A DNA stretch of 64,000 nucleotides from Paenibacillus durus (GCF_000756615.1 NZ_CP009288.1:1364001-1428000), one strand, 5' to 3'; shown: positions 42,147 to 51,501, counted from the first letter of the stretch. Translations and numbers: made by a program. The notes: generated by a model from the letters alone, not told the origin.

Positions 42147-43835
42147 TTAAACCGTAAACTTATATACTCTGGCTTCGTAAGGGTGAAGTTTCAGGCTGCG
42201 GAGATCCGTGTCCTTTTCCGCTTCGTAGTTGGTGATGAGCAGTTCAGGTTCATGAGCTAGGGCCTCAGCCGGAACTTCGAAGCTTGCGGGTTCGCCGAAG
42301 AAATTCAGAATCACGAGCAGTCTTTCGCTGCCGAGCGCGCGCTGGTAGGCGAACACCTGCTCATGCTCTCCTGCCAAAATCTTGTAGTCTCCGTACACGA
42401 TAATGTCATGCTCTTTGCGCAGCTCGATGAGCCGCTTGTAATAATGGAAGATGGAGTCCGGATCGGCCAAGGCGTTCTCCACATTGATTTCCGTATAGTT
42501 CGGATTTACCGCCAGCCAAGGCGTCCCGGTCGTGAATCCGGCCTGCGGCTCGCTGCTCCACTGCATCGGCGTACGGCCGTTGTCGCGGCCCTTGATGTAA
42601 ACCGAGTTCATTATGGCTTCTTCCGCATGTCCCGCCGCCAGATATTCCTCATGCATATTGATAATTTCAATATCCTTGTAATCGCTGATCGAAGCGAATT
42701 TTACGTTGGTCATGCCAATTTCTTCACCCTGATAAATATAGGGCGTTCCCTGGAGCGTATGCAGCAGGGTCGCCAGCATTTTGCCCGACTCTCTATGGTA
42801 AGCCGTGTCGTTGCCAAATCTGGAGAGCATCCGCGGCTGATCGTGATTGTTCAAATACAGACTGTTCCATCCCTTGCCGTTAAGGTGAATCTGCCATTTG
42901 GAGATAATATCTTTAATGTCTTTCAGGCTCCAGGGTTTGCAATCCCATTTGCCGCCGGGGCCCGAATCGACGCCCATCAGCTCGAAATGGAATACCATAT
43001 TCAGCTCGCCCCGGTCTTCACCTACATATAAAGCGGCATCCCCAGGTGTAACTTCAACCGCTTCGCCAACGGTCATAATGTCGTACTTGGACAAGACTTC
43101 ACGGTTCATTTCCTGCAGATATTCGTGTACGCGCGGACCGTTGACGAAATATTCGCCGCCGAAGCGGAAGGAGCGGCCCTCCCCGACTTCTTCCGACACG
43201 CTGGGCAGTCCGGGCACTTTGGAGATCAGATTGATGACATCCATACGGAAACCGTCGATGCCTTTATCCAGCCACCAGGTCATCATGTCGTACACTTCCC
43301 GGCGCACCTTCTCATTCTCCCAGTTCAGATCGGGCTGCTTCGTGGAGAACAGATGCAGGAAGTATTCGTCTGTCCCTTCGTCGTATTTCCAGGCCGAGCC
43401 GCTGAAGAAGGAGCCCCAGTCGTTCGGTTCATGACCGTCTTCACCCGGACGCCAAATATAGTAATCGCGGTACGGATTATCCTTCGATTTACGGGATTCT
43501 GCGAACCAGGCATGCTCGTCGGAGGAATGGTTCACCACGAGGTCCATAATCAGCTTCATGCCCCGGTCATGCAGGCCCTGAAGGAGAATTTCCCAATCGG
43601 CAATCGTGCCGAATTCATCCATAATGTCCTGATAATTGCTGATATCGTATCCGTTGTCGTCATTGGGCGATTTGTACACCGGGCAGAGCCATACGACATC
43701 CACGCCGAGCGTTTTCAGATAATCCAGCTTGGAGATAATTCCCTGCAGATCGCCGATCCCATCGCCGTTGCTGTCTTTAAAGCTGCGGGGATATATTTGA
43801 TAGACTACGCTTTCTTTCCACCATTTGCGTTCCAT
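42147..43835 (-). CDS. GH13 alpha-glucosidase (oligo-1,6-glucosidase/dextran glucosidase type)
   Basis: 562 aa without signal peptide, so cytoplasmic. The (beta/alpha)8 barrel has the four GH13 conserved regions: DLVVNHSSDEH, GFRMDVINLI with the nucleophile Asp, TVGEAVEV with the acid/base Glu, and YLNNHDQPR. The N-terminus WWKESVVYQIYPRSFKDSNGDGIGDL is that of oligo-1,6-glucosidases and trehalose-6-phosphate hydrolases. The start at 43835 has AAGGAGAATGATA in front. With the GH66 enzyme divergent across a shared operator region, hydrolysis of alpha-1,6-linked isomaltooligosaccharides is the likely job. Confidence 0.93.
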   Translation of the reverse strand: MERKWWKESVVYQIYPRSFKDSNGDGIGDLQGIISKLDYLKTLGVDVVWLCPVYKSPNDDNGYDISNYQDIMDEFGTIADWEILLQGLHDRGMKLIMDLVVNHSSDEHAWFAESRKSKDNPYRDYYIWRPGEDGHEPNDWGSFFSGSAWKYDEGTDEYFLHLFSTKQPDLNWENEKVRREVYDMMTWWLDKGIDGFRMDVINLISKVPGLPSVSEEVGEGRSFRFGGEYFVNGPRVHEYLQEMNREVLSKYDIMTVGEAVEVTPGDAALYVGEDRGELNMVFHFELMGVDSGPGGKWDCKPWSLKDIKDIISKWQIHLNGKGWNSLYLNNHDQPRMLSRFGNDTAYHRESGKMLATLLHTLQGTPYIYQGEEIGMTNVKFASISDYKDIEIINMHEEYLAAGHAEEAIMNSVYIKGRDNGRTPMQWSSEPQAGFTTGTPWLAVNPNYTEINVENALADPDSIFHYYKRLIELRKEHDIIVYGDYKILAGEHEQVFAYQRALGSERLLVILNFFGEPASFEVPAEALAHEPELLITNYEAEKDTDLRSLKLHPYEARVYKFTV

Positions 43836-43859
43836 TATCATTCTCCTTTTCCTGAATGA

Positions 43860-43871
43860 GTAAACGTTTAC
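43860..43871. promoter_or_regulatory. LacI-type operator, GH13 side
   Basis: Perfect palindrome GTAAACGTTTAC, 25 bp upstream of the GH13 start codon, where a bound repressor would block transcription. Confidence 0.75.
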
Positions 43872-43956
43872 GTTAAACTATTCAAAAAATAAATCCCAAA
43901 TTCCCGTATATCCTTAAACGCTTGCATAAAGGGAGAGAAATGGCGTCGGCTATAAA

Positions 43957-43970
43957 AGTAAACGCTTACT
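43957..43970. promoter_or_regulatory. LacI-type operator, centre of the divergent region
   Basis: AGTAAACGCTTACT, palindromic except for the centre pair. Same core as the sites at 43860, 50290, 50378 and 51489. Confidence 0.7.
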
Positions 43971-44001
43971 CAAAGTGTATGCCGCATGACTATTTTTGTC
44001 A

Positions 44002-44034
44002 ACTCCAAAGATCTTGACACTCCAAAGATCTTGA
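44002..44034. repeat. Tandem 16-bp direct repeat
   Basis: ACTCCAAAGATCTTGA occurs twice (44002-44017 and 44019-44034) with a single base between, a 17-bp period. Each unit contains the palindrome AAGATCTT. Two in-line copies about 130 bp upstream of the GH66 start could be binding sites for an activator, or a simple duplication. Confidence 0.7.
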
Positions 44035-44138
44035 GTGGGCAGTTTGGATGAACAACGAAAAAGAACAAAATAGGTTTAGAGATTCATTTACAGAAGAAGG
44101 TAAAACGCTATATTCTGAATAGATATTTGTTTTACATA

Positions 44139-44151
44139 GTAAACTGCTTAC
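44139..44151. promoter_or_regulatory. LacI-type operator, GH66 side
   Basis: GTAAACTGCTTAC has one extra central base compared with the other sites. It lies 14 bp upstream of the GH66 start codon, just before GGGAG. Confidence 0.55.
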
Positions 44152-44165
44152 GAGGGAGATGGCTT

Positions 44166-47120
44166 ATGAGAACGAAAAAGGCAATAGCGTATTTCGGTGT
44201 GCTGCTCATGCTGGTTCAGACCTCTACAATCGGCTATGGCCGAGTCGGAACGGCTTCGGCTGCAGCTGCGGACACTCCGCCAGAACATAGAATCACGAAG
44301 ATGATTCCTTCTAAGGCCCGATTTGCTCCGGGTGAATCCGCCGAACTCATTCTGACGCTGGGTCAATCTGCCGGCTGGAGCGGCAAGCTTCATCTGCAAA
44401 TTTATCAATTGAACACCTTGGTGGCCGAAGGCGTAAAGGAATTGACGGTTCAGAAGGACGGAAGCGCCGGGCTCAAAGTGGATTGGACTCCGCCAACCGG
44501 AGATTTTAAAGGCTATATGGCCAAGGCTTGGATCGAAGGGGCGGCGGCTGATGATTATGTGACCGCGGCGATCGACGTTTCCAGTGATTGGACCCATTTT
44601 CCGAGATACGGCTATGTGGCCGATTTTCCGAAGGAGACGGCAGCCGAAAGCGATGCGAAACTCAAAGAGCTTTCCCAGGAGTATTATCTTAATGCCTACC
44701 AGTTCTATGACTGGATGTGGCGGCATGACGTATCCGTATACTCGAAGACCGACAAGAACGGAAAGCCGCTGCTTGATGCGAACGGACGCTTCATTACATC
44801 ACCGGTCGATGAGAATTCGAGCTATACCGACCTGCTCGGGCGGCTCCTGTATCCGCTGACCATCAAGCAATCCGTATCGGCCGCTCAGAAGTACGGCTCC
44901 GCGGCTATGGCTTACGAAATGAACTATGCCGCGCGCGAGAATTATCAGGACTTTGGCGTCAAGCCGGAGTGGGGACTGTATAACAAAACAGCGACCGAAT
45001 CCAGAACGCCGCAAAAGGATCAGGTCGGCTTTAATTTCGACGGAGTAAAGCCGCATCCGACGGCGCTTTATCTGCAGGACCCCGGCAATCCGCAGTGGCA
45101 GTCTTACATCACGCAGCAGTATGTCCGGGCCATCAACGATTACGGCTTTGACGGTATTCATTTGGATCAGTGGGGCGCAAACGACAATGATTATTTGCTT
45201 GGCTACGACGGAACCAACCGTTACTACGCGAAAGATTTTGATAAAATCATCAATGCGGCCAAAGACGCTCTTAAGGCGAACAATGCGAACAAAAGTAATG
45301 TTACCTTCAATATGGTCGGAGGCAATAAAGGCTACAGCGCGGTGCCGAATCCGAACACGAAGACCGACTTCGATTATAGCGAAATCTGGCAGGATCAGGA
45401 CAAGTATAAGGATCTTCAGCAGGTCGTCGGTGAGACCCGCGAAGCCGACGGCGGCAAGGCGATGGTTATCGCAGGCTATATGAATTACAAGCAGGCGACC
45501 GGCGTTCATTATGACGGTTCCGAGGCGAAATCTGTGCCGCCTTTGGCCCTGGATAAAGATACAATATTGAACTTCGGACAGCCCAATGACACCGTATCAT
45601 TCGATGTGGACGTGCCGCAATCAGGGGAAACTTCCTTGATCTACACCTATTCCAATGGAGGAACGGGGACAAGCCGGGCCGTGTATATTGACGGGGCAAG
45701 GGCGGCTGATTTGAACGGAGGGCCTGCCCGAATCTATTTCTCTCCAACGGATAACAGCAGCTCCTACAGCCAGGACGGATATTTTATCGTTCCGCATCTT
45801 GACGCAGGGAAGCACAGGGTAACACTCAAAATGGACGAGGAGAGCGGCAACGGCAGCATCAACATCAGAAGCCTGACATTAGGTTACTTCAATGAACCGT
45901 CACTGCGCCTGATGGACGCCGGACTCGCGGCTCTGGGAGCCACGCATATCGAGATCGGCACCGCCGAGAATTTCGAGGAAGGCCCGAATATGCTTGCCCA
46001 TGAATACTATCCGAACCGAAGCAAGAAGATGCTGGAGTCGACGAAGGAATCCATGAAGGAGTATTACAAGTTCAACGCGGCTTATGAGAATCTGCTGTTT
46101 GACAGCAAGGCGGATCCTGCCGCATCGGTAGGCGTGGAAGCTAGCGGCGGCAGGCTTGCAACCAGCAGCAGCGGAGCTCAGGATACCATTTGGACCACCG
46201 TGCGGAAGAATCATTCGAATACCGGGTTTAAACGCTACGATGTACTGCACCTTATCAATCTGCTGAACAATGATGATAACTGGAGAAACGCCGCCAATGA
46301 GCCGATTCTGCAGAATAATCTTAAAGTGACTTATGAAATCGGAATAACGAAAGAGGCTGCGCCGAACCTAAAGGTATATGCCGCCAGCCCGGATACCAAT
46401 CATGGCATGCCGGAGGAGCTGAAGTACACATGGAATGGAACCCGTCTCATAATTGATCTGCCATCATTAAAATATTGGACCATGATTTATATCGACAAAG
46501 CAGACAGCGGGGGCGGTACGGTGAGCGCAGAACCAAGCCATTTGAGCAGTTTTACCGTACTCGCTTACGATAAGTCCTATTCGGATGTCGCCCCCAACCA
46601 CTGGGCTTACCAAGCGATCCGTTCCTTATCGGAGAAGCATGTAATTAACGGAATGACGGATACCACATTTGTTCCGTCGGCTAAGGTTACACGCGCCCAG
46701 TTCGCCGCGCTGCTGGCTAGAGCGCTCCATTTGCAGAGTACGGGCCAAGCCCCATTCCAAGATGTAAAGGCGGGGGCCTGGTATTCATCCGGCGTTGCTG
46801 CAGCTTATGAAGCCGGAATTATTACCGGACGCGGCGCCGGCAAGTTCGCGCCAAGCGAAGCCATTACACGGCAGGAAATGGCGGTCATGCTGGCCAAAGC
46901 ATTCGAGCGGGCGGGCGGCGGCGATACGGCGAACGGCCAGAGCCTGACGTTCCGGGATCGCGGGCATATTGCGGCATGGGCGCTCCCGGCCGTGCAATCC
47001 GTTATCGGTACTGGACTCATGGCCGGACAGGCGGACGGACACTTTGCTCCGGTACAGACGGCTACCCGCGCGGAAGCGGCCCAGGCTATCGCCAATCTGT
47101 TGAACAAGTCAGTCCAATGA
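44166..47120 (+). CDS. GH66 dextranase / cycloisomaltooligosaccharide glucanotransferase with SLH anchor
   Basis: 984 aa secreted, surface-bound enzyme acting on alpha-1,6-glucan (dextran). The signal peptide is ~1-35. The GH66 catalytic region covers about 150-700, with Asp334 in GFDGIHLDQWG (nucleophile) and Glu406 in FDYSEIWQD (acid/base). The 72-residue spacing equals, as I recall it, that of characterised CITases. A ~110-residue CBM35-like insertion (NFGQPNDTVSFDVDVPQSG to IRSLTLGYF) interrupts the catalytic part, a trait I associate with cyclising enzymes. Three SLH domains end the protein (PNHWAYQAIRSLSEKHVING; RAQFAALLARAL; RQEMAVMLAKAF). ATG 44166 follows GGGAGATGGCTT. Dextranase versus CITase cannot be settled by eye. 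Confidence 0.88.
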   Translation: MRTKKAIAYFGVLLMLVQTSTIGYGRVGTASAAAADTPPEHRITKMIPSKARFAPGESAELILTLGQSAGWSGKLHLQIYQLNTLVAEGVKELTVQKDGSAGLKVDWTPPTGDFKGYMAKAWIEGAAADDYVTAAIDVSSDWTHFPRYGYVADFPKETAAESDAKLKELSQEYYLNAYQFYDWMWRHDVSVYSKTDKNGKPLLDANGRFITSPVDENSSYTDLLGRLLYPLTIKQSVSAAQKYGSAAMAYEMNYAARENYQDFGVKPEWGLYNKTATESRTPQKDQVGFNFDGVKPHPTALYLQDPGNPQWQSYITQQYVRAINDYGFDGIHLDQWGANDNDYLLGYDGTNRYYAKDFDKIINAAKDALKANNANKSNVTFNMVGGNKGYSAVPNPNTKTDFDYSEIWQDQDKYKDLQQVVGETREADGGKAMVIAGYMNYKQATGVHYDGSEAKSVPPLALDKDTILNFGQPNDTVSFDVDVPQSGETSLIYTYSNGGTGTSRAVYIDGARAADLNGGPARIYFSPTDNSSSYSQDGYFIVPHLDAGKHRVTLKMDEESGNGSINIRSLTLGYFNEPSLRLMDAGLAALGATHIEIGTAENFEEGPNMLAHEYYPNRSKKMLESTKESMKEYYKFNAAYENLLFDSKADPAASVGVEASGGRLATSSSGAQDTIWTTVRKNHSNTGFKRYDVLHLINLLNNDDNWRNAANEPILQNNLKVTYEIGITKEAAPNLKVYAASPDTNHGMPEELKYTWNGTRLIIDLPSLKYWTMIYIDKADSGGGTVSAEPSHLSSFTVLAYDKSYSDVAPNHWAYQAIRSLSEKHVINGMTDTTFVPSAKVTRAQFAALLARALHLQSTGQAPFQDVKAGAWYSSGVAAAYEAGIITGRGAGKFAPSEAITRQEMAVMLAKAFERAGGGDTANGQSLTFRDRGHIAAWALPAVQSVIGTGLMAGQADGHFAPVQTATRAEAAQAIANLLNKSVQ

Positions 47121-47152
47121 TTGAATGAAGCAACTGGTTAACAATCAGCATA

Positions 47153-47188
47153 AAACCCTCCCTGAACGATAGTAACGGGAGGGTTTTA
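47153..47188. terminator. Bidirectional terminator between GH66 and importer genes
   Basis: AAAACCCTCCC (47153-47163) pairs perfectly with GGGAGGGTTTT (47178-47188), giving T-runs in both directions. Confidence 0.88.
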
Positions 47189-47235
47189 TCGTAAGCTTGG
47201 ACCGTCCATTGCATGAATGGCCATAGCGTATTTGC

Positions 47236-48054
47236 TTATTTGATTGCACCCTGCGTAATACCGCTGATGATCCATTTTTGCGCGGACAGATAGACAACAA
47301 CCATCGGCAGCAGCGCCAGCAGGTAAGAGGCGAAAGCCAGATTGAAGTCAGTGCTGAATTGCCCTTGGAACACGTACTGCACAAGCGGCAGCGTGTATTG
47401 GCTCGGATCGGCCAGCAGAATGAGCGGGAGCAGGAAGTCGTTCCAGGTCGACAAGCTGGACAGAATAATGATCGTTGCGCTGATCGGTCCGAGCAGCGGG
47501 AAAATAATCTTCCAGAAGGTTCCCCAGGTCGATGTGCCGTCCACCGTGGCGGCTTCTTCCAGCTCAAGCGGAATGGAACGGATATATCCGACATAGACGA
47601 ACACGTTGAACGGAAGACCGTATACGATGTACAGGAGAATGAGACCGGGAATATTGTTCATGCCGAGATCGGTTGTTACCTTGACCACAGGCAGCATGAT
47701 GATCTGAAAGGGAATGAACATGGCGCTGACAAAATACAGATACAGAAGCTTGAAGAATCTCCGGTTCATATTTCTTGCTATGGCATAGGAGACGAGCGAA
47801 TTGGTCAGCAGGATAAATCCAACCGAAACAATGGTGATGACTGCGCTGTTCTGAAGGGCATGGAAGAAATCAGTCGCTTTTATGGCGTTGCTGAAATTCT
47901 CAAAATGCAGCCCGGTCGGCAGCGAGAAAATAGACTGTGCCATTTCTTCGGGATTCTTGAGCGCGATGCCGACCGTCATGTACAGCGGGAACAGAATGAG
48001 GATCGAACCGAGCGCAATGAGGGCGGTCGCCAACCAGTTTGTATTTTTTCTCAT
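47236..48054 (-). CDS. Sugar ABC permease, MalG type (dextran locus)
   Basis: 272 aa, six membrane helices, EAA loop LELEEAATVDGTSTWGTFWKIIFPLL near 172-197, ending with KWIISGITQGAIK. Its ATG overlaps the stop of the preceding permease by one base (TAATG). Last gene of the binding protein-permease-permease operon. Context points to uptake of isomaltooligosaccharides or cyclic dextrans released by the surface GH66 enzyme. No ATPase gene nearby. Confidence 0.92.
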   Translation of the reverse strand: MRKNTNWLATALIALGSILILFPLYMTVGIALKNPEEMAQSIFSLPTGLHFENFSNAIKATDFFHALQNSAVITIVSVGFILLTNSLVSYAIARNMNRRFFKLLYLYFVSAMFIPFQIIMLPVVKVTTDLGMNNIPGLILLYIVYGLPFNVFVYVGYIRSIPLELEEAATVDGTSTWGTFWKIIFPLLGPISATIIILSSLSTWNDFLLPLILLADPSQYTLPLVQYVFQGQFSTDFNLAFASYLLALLPMVVVYLSAQKWIISGITQGAIK

Positions 48055-48920
48055 TACAGGTCCATCTCCCGTCTTTGTAGTACTTTAATCTGAAAGAGAG
48101 AAATCGCTACGATAACGATAAAATAGATGACGGCATTCGCGGATTGATATGCAAATTCCCCGCCAGTAAATCCGCCAGTATAGATCAGGTGGGCGATCGA
48201 CTGGGTGGAGCGCCCCGGTCCGCCTCCGGTCAAAGCGACGATCTGGTCAAAGATCATAAGTCCGCCCTTCATGGCCAGAACCATGTTGATGGTGAAGAAG
48301 GAGGCAAGCATCGGGAAGGTAATGCTCCAGAACTCTCTCCATTTGCTGGCTCCATCCAGACTGGAGGCTTCATACAGATCCGCGGGAATCGTCTGCAGGC
48401 CGGCAAGATAGAGGATAGTGTTATAAGCGATGCCCTGCCAGACGCCGACGATAACGATACCCACCCATGCCCAGTCAGGGTTGCCGAGAATATTTTGCGA
48501 CAGGAAATCGCTTCCAAGCTTTGCGCCCCATATAGTAAAGGCATTGGAGAATAAGTAGTTAAAAATGTAGCCGACAATCAGGACGCCGAGCACATTCGGC
48601 AGAAAGTACACACTGCGGAAGAAATTCTTGGCTTTAATCTTGGCATTCAGTCCCAGTGCGATCAGGAGACTGATGACATTGATAAGAATGGTAGCCGCAA
48701 TGGCGTATTTAAAGGTGAAGAAGTAAGCATTGTACACGTTCTCATCCTTGAACACATTGATGAAGTTCTTCAAGCCGACAAAGCTATACCCGTCACTGAA
48801 TCCGTCCCAGTTGGTAAAGGAGTAGAAAATACCTTGAAGAGCGGGGAAGGTATGAAAAGCAAAAAACAGGAACAGCGCGGGTATGGTCATCAAATAATAT
48901 GCGATCCGGCGTTTAGCCAT
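48054..48920 (-). CDS. Sugar ABC permease, MalF type (dextran locus)
   Basis: 288 aa, six helices, EAA loop LYEASSLDGASKWREFWSITFPML around 186-209. Start at 48920 follows GAGGAGGACGGAACA. Middle gene of the importer operon, 74 bp behind the lipoprotein gene. Compared with the importer at 7334-10535, gene order here is the more common one with the lipoprotein first. Confidence 0.92.
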   Translation of the reverse strand: MAKRRIAYYLMTIPALFLFFAFHTFPALQGIFYSFTNWDGFSDGYSFVGLKNFINVFKDENVYNAYFFTFKYAIAATILINVISLLIALGLNAKIKAKNFFRSVYFLPNVLGVLIVGYIFNYLFSNAFTIWGAKLGSDFLSQNILGNPDWAWVGIVIVGVWQGIAYNTILYLAGLQTIPADLYEASSLDGASKWREFWSITFPMLASFFTINMVLAMKGGLMIFDQIVALTGGGPGRSTQSIAHLIYTGGFTGGEFAYQSANAVIYFIVIVAISLFQIKVLQRREMDL

Positions 48921-48994
48921 TGTTCCGTCCTCCTCAAAGAAGTGCCGGAGAGAGAAGAGAGGTCTTCTCCTCCAGCAGTCTTAAGCTTGTAACT

Positions 48995-50245
48995 TTATTT
49001 GCGGTTGGCAACTTTATCCCATTCCGTATCCAGCTTGCTTGTAAAAGCGTCAACGTCTTTCTTTTGCAGGAATTCTTGGAGAAGCGTATCGATCTTCATG
49101 GCAGCCGGAATGTAGTGGTCGGAGAAGTCAACGAGATTGCCTTGAGTAAAGGCCTCTTTCAAGCCTTCAACGGCTTTGTCATCTTGAGTTACACCCGTAA
49201 TAGTCGGGAACGCTTTTTGCTCGGTGATGTATTGGGTGACACTTTCCGGCTGCAGCATGAACTCGATGAATTTCTTCGCTTCCGCTGGATGTTTGGACGT
49301 TTTGGAAACGGCCAGCAGCGTATCTACACCGGTAACGAGCTTGTTCTTGGACGGATCATTGGTTGCGGGAAGCACGAATACGCCCAGATCGATCGAAGGG
49401 TTGGCCTTTTGAATTTCAGGAATTGCCCATACGCCCTGCAGATACATAGCCGCTTCACCCTTGGCGAAAGCCACGTTGCCGTCATTGTAGGTTTTTCCAA
49501 AAATATCCTTCTGCGCATATTCGGTCAATTGAAGCTGCTTCTGTGCGACTTCATTAATGGTGCCCGCGAATTTGGCGGAGCCGGCTTGGCGCTGTCCATA
49601 GAAGTCGATGCCTACAATGCTGCTGCTCAGCGCATTAAATGCAGGCAGGGTCGTCCAGGAATCCTTAAGCGTTATATAAAATGCGTTCTTGCCGGCCGCT
49701 TTGAATTTCTCGGCAACCGCGATGAACTCATCCCAGGTCTTTGGAACCTCTGCGCCCACTTCGGCGAACATGGCTTTGTTGTAGATAACACCGTTGGCAT
49801 TGGCGGCGAACGGAACGCCGTTCAATTGATTGTTGGCGGTATAGTTCTTCAGCATGTCGGCATAGGCCGGCTGAATATTTTTGACAACGGGATCACTGGA
49901 GAGATCTTCGAACAAACCGCCGGTTGCAAGGCTCTTGAACGTATCCGTTGCACCGATGCCGACAACATCCGGAATATTCTTCTTCGCGGCGCGTGTCTTG
50001 AGAACGGTTTCTGCGTCAGGCGGATTTACCTGCGTAACGACGATATTGGGATTGGCTTCATTAAACTTGGCGACCAGTTTATCGAAGGAGGTTTTCGCTT
50101 CCGCTTTGTTCTGGAAGAACTCAATTTTAACTTTGCCCGAGGAGCTGCCGCCGTTTGCGCTGTTGTCCGAGGAACTGTTGCCGCAGGCGCCCAGCAATGA
50201 CATAGCGAGCATACCTGCAAGTACGGTTGTAATTCCTTTTTTCAT
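48995..50245 (-). CDS. Sugar-binding lipoprotein (dextran locus)
   Basis: 416 aa. Lipobox SLLGAC puts the anchored Cys at about residue 21, followed by a Ser/Asn/Gly linker. Family 1 carbohydrate-binding body (EFFQNKAEAKTSFDKLVAKFNEANP; GEAAMYLQGVWAIPEIQK; HPAEAKKFIEFML). Start at 50245 has AGGGGGATTTGAC. First gene of the importer operon; three LacI-type operators lie in the 160 bp upstream, so it should be induced together with the GH13/GH66 pair. Confidence 0.92.
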   Translation of the reverse strand: MKKGITTVLAGMLAMSLLGACGNSSSDNSANGGSSSGKVKIEFFQNKAEAKTSFDKLVAKFNEANPNIVVTQVNPPDAETVLKTRAAKKNIPDVVGIGATDTFKSLATGGLFEDLSSDPVVKNIQPAYADMLKNYTANNQLNGVPFAANANGVIYNKAMFAEVGAEVPKTWDEFIAVAEKFKAAGKNAFYITLKDSWTTLPAFNALSSSIVGIDFYGQRQAGSAKFAGTINEVAQKQLQLTEYAQKDIFGKTYNDGNVAFAKGEAAMYLQGVWAIPEIQKANPSIDLGVFVLPATNDPSKNKLVTGVDTLLAVSKTSKHPAEAKKFIEFMLQPESVTQYITEQKAFPTITGVTQDDKAVEGLKEAFTQGNLVDFSDHYIPAAMKIDTLLQEFLQKKDVDAFTSKLDTEWDKVANRK

Positions 50246-50289
50246 GTCAAATCCCCCTAAACTGAAATTTTATTGTAGAGTGCGGTGAC

Positions 50290-50389
50290 GTAAACGTTTA
50301 ACCTTCTAACCTGCGCAATCCCGGCTGTTCCACTTCTAATGTCACAATCCACGAAAGGCAAACGTTTGCATTTCCAGTTAAACGTTTAC
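50290..50389. promoter_or_regulatory. Operator cluster between the importer and lacI genes
   Basis: Three sites: GTAAACGTTTAA (50290-50301), the perfect palindrome GCAAACGTTTGC (50358-50369) and TTAAACGTTTAC (50378-50389). Centres 1 and 3 are 88 bp apart, 2 and 3 are 20 bp apart, so looping or cooperative binding is conceivable. The region lies upstream of the lipoprotein gene and downstream of the lacI stop. Confidence 0.7.
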
Positions 50390-50408
50390 GTTATATTGAT
50401 AAAAAGAC

Positions 50409-51413
50409 TTAGGTAAGCGTTCTTACCGTCTGTCTTTCTACAATCGAATGAGAGACAATGATTCCTTCCGCCGTTTCGCCTGTTTCGATACTACGGATCA
50501 GTGTTTCGGCGGCGATTTTGCCCATCTCTTGAAGCGGTTGGCTAACCGTTGTCAATGGAGGAACTACCATGTTAGACAGTTGAAGGCCGTCAAATCCAAT
50601 GACGGAAAGATCATCGGGAACCTTAAGCCCGTGCCTCGAAGCGGCGGATAGAACGCCAATCGCCATTTCGTCGCTGGCCGCGAATATGGCGGTGATATCG
50701 GGGGCGGTTCGCAGCAAAGTTTCCAAAGCTTTGCATCCGCTTTCAAATCTGAAATCACCGTGTACGAGATACCGTTCATCGATAGGGATCCGATGTTTCC
50801 GAAGCGCTCTCAAATAACCGTCCATGCGAGGAGCCCCGGTTAATACATCGTTTTCGGTGCCGGCGATCATGGCAATCTTGCGATGCCCTCTGTTAATGAG
50901 ATACTCCACCGCATCGCAGGCGGCCAAACGATCATTGATCGTCACATAAGGAATTGCCGGATAGTTGCTCTGCGAAGAGATGAGAACGACCGGAATCTTC
51001 ATGCTTTTGATAGTCTCATAGTACTCATCCTTCAGCATGCTGCTGGAAAAAATAATGCCGTCAACCTGCTTTTCCCGCAGAAGCTGCAAGTATTTCATCG
51101 TTCGCTTTTCCTCGCCGTCCGTGTTGCAGACCAGAACACTGTAATTTCGGCTGTGGGCGAAATCCTCAACCCCCTGAAGAATATCCGAGGAAAACGAGCT
51201 TGACACATTGGGAAACAGGACACCGAGCGTCTGCGTACGCTTATTGATTAAGCCGCGTGCAATCGCGTTAGGCTGGTAGCCGAGCTCTCGAATGGCCTCA
51301 TTAACCCTTTGTTTCGTTTTGTCGGAATATCCGCCCAAATTGTTCAGCACACGGGAAACCGTAGCGATGGAAACGTTCGCCATTTTAGCGACATCTTTAA
51401 TTGTGGGATTCAT
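50409..51413 (-). CDS. LacI-family regulator of the dextran locus
   Basis: 334 aa. N-terminal LacI helix-turn-helix TIKDVAKMANVSIATVSRVLNN with hinge helix, then a periplasmic-binding-like sensor domain (TLGVLFPNVSSSFSSDILQGVEDFA; AIFAASDEMAIGVLSAASRHGLKVPDDLSVIGFD broken by loops). Start is ATG 51413 (MNPTIKDVAKM) after GGGGGGAACCCGC. It precedes the importer operon on the same strand and has an operator (51489-51501) upstream of itself. Best candidate to bind the shared GTAAACG(T/C)TTAC sites. Confidence 0.93.
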   Translation of the reverse strand: MNPTIKDVAKMANVSIATVSRVLNNLGGYSDKTKQRVNEAIRELGYQPNAIARGLINKRTQTLGVLFPNVSSSFSSDILQGVEDFAHSRNYSVLVCNTDGEEKRTMKYLQLLREKQVDGIIFSSSMLKDEYYETIKSMKIPVVLISSQSNYPAIPYVTINDRLAACDAVEYLINRGHRKIAMIAGTENDVLTGAPRMDGYLRALRKHRIPIDERYLVHGDFRFESGCKALETLLRTAPDITAIFAASDEMAIGVLSAASRHGLKVPDDLSVIGFDGLQLSNMVVPPLTTVSQPLQEMGKIAAETLIRSIETGETAEGIIVSHSIVERQTVRTLT

Positions 51414-51488
51414 GCGGGTTCCCCCCAATACGGCTAACAGCTGTAGTTAAGCGCTTTCTATCAAGTTTAATGACTTTTTACAGATAAC

Positions 51489-51501
51489 GTAAACGCTTAA
51501 C
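51489..51501. promoter_or_regulatory. Operator upstream of lacI (autoregulation)
   Basis: GTAAACGCTTAAC, same core as the sites at 43860-44151 and 50290-50389, 76 bp upstream of the lacI start. A looser match GTTAAGCGCTTTC lies at 51446-51458. Confidence 0.65.

Larger units (their letters stand above)
43836..44165. other. Divergent regulatory region between GH13 and GH66 genes
   Basis: 330 bp without a gene. It holds three LacI-type operators (43860-43871, 43957-43970, 44139-44151), a poorer match TTAAACGCTTGC (43913-43924) and a tandem 16-bp direct repeat (44002-44034). For GH66 a weak promoter TTTACA-18-TATTCT is possible near 44089-44118. Confidence 0.7.

Noticed and set aside
48920..50200. 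Long + strand open frame opposite the dextran-locus lipoprotein (426 codons)
   Set aside because: Antisense shadow; the lipoprotein on the other strand has a signal peptide, lipobox and ribosome site.
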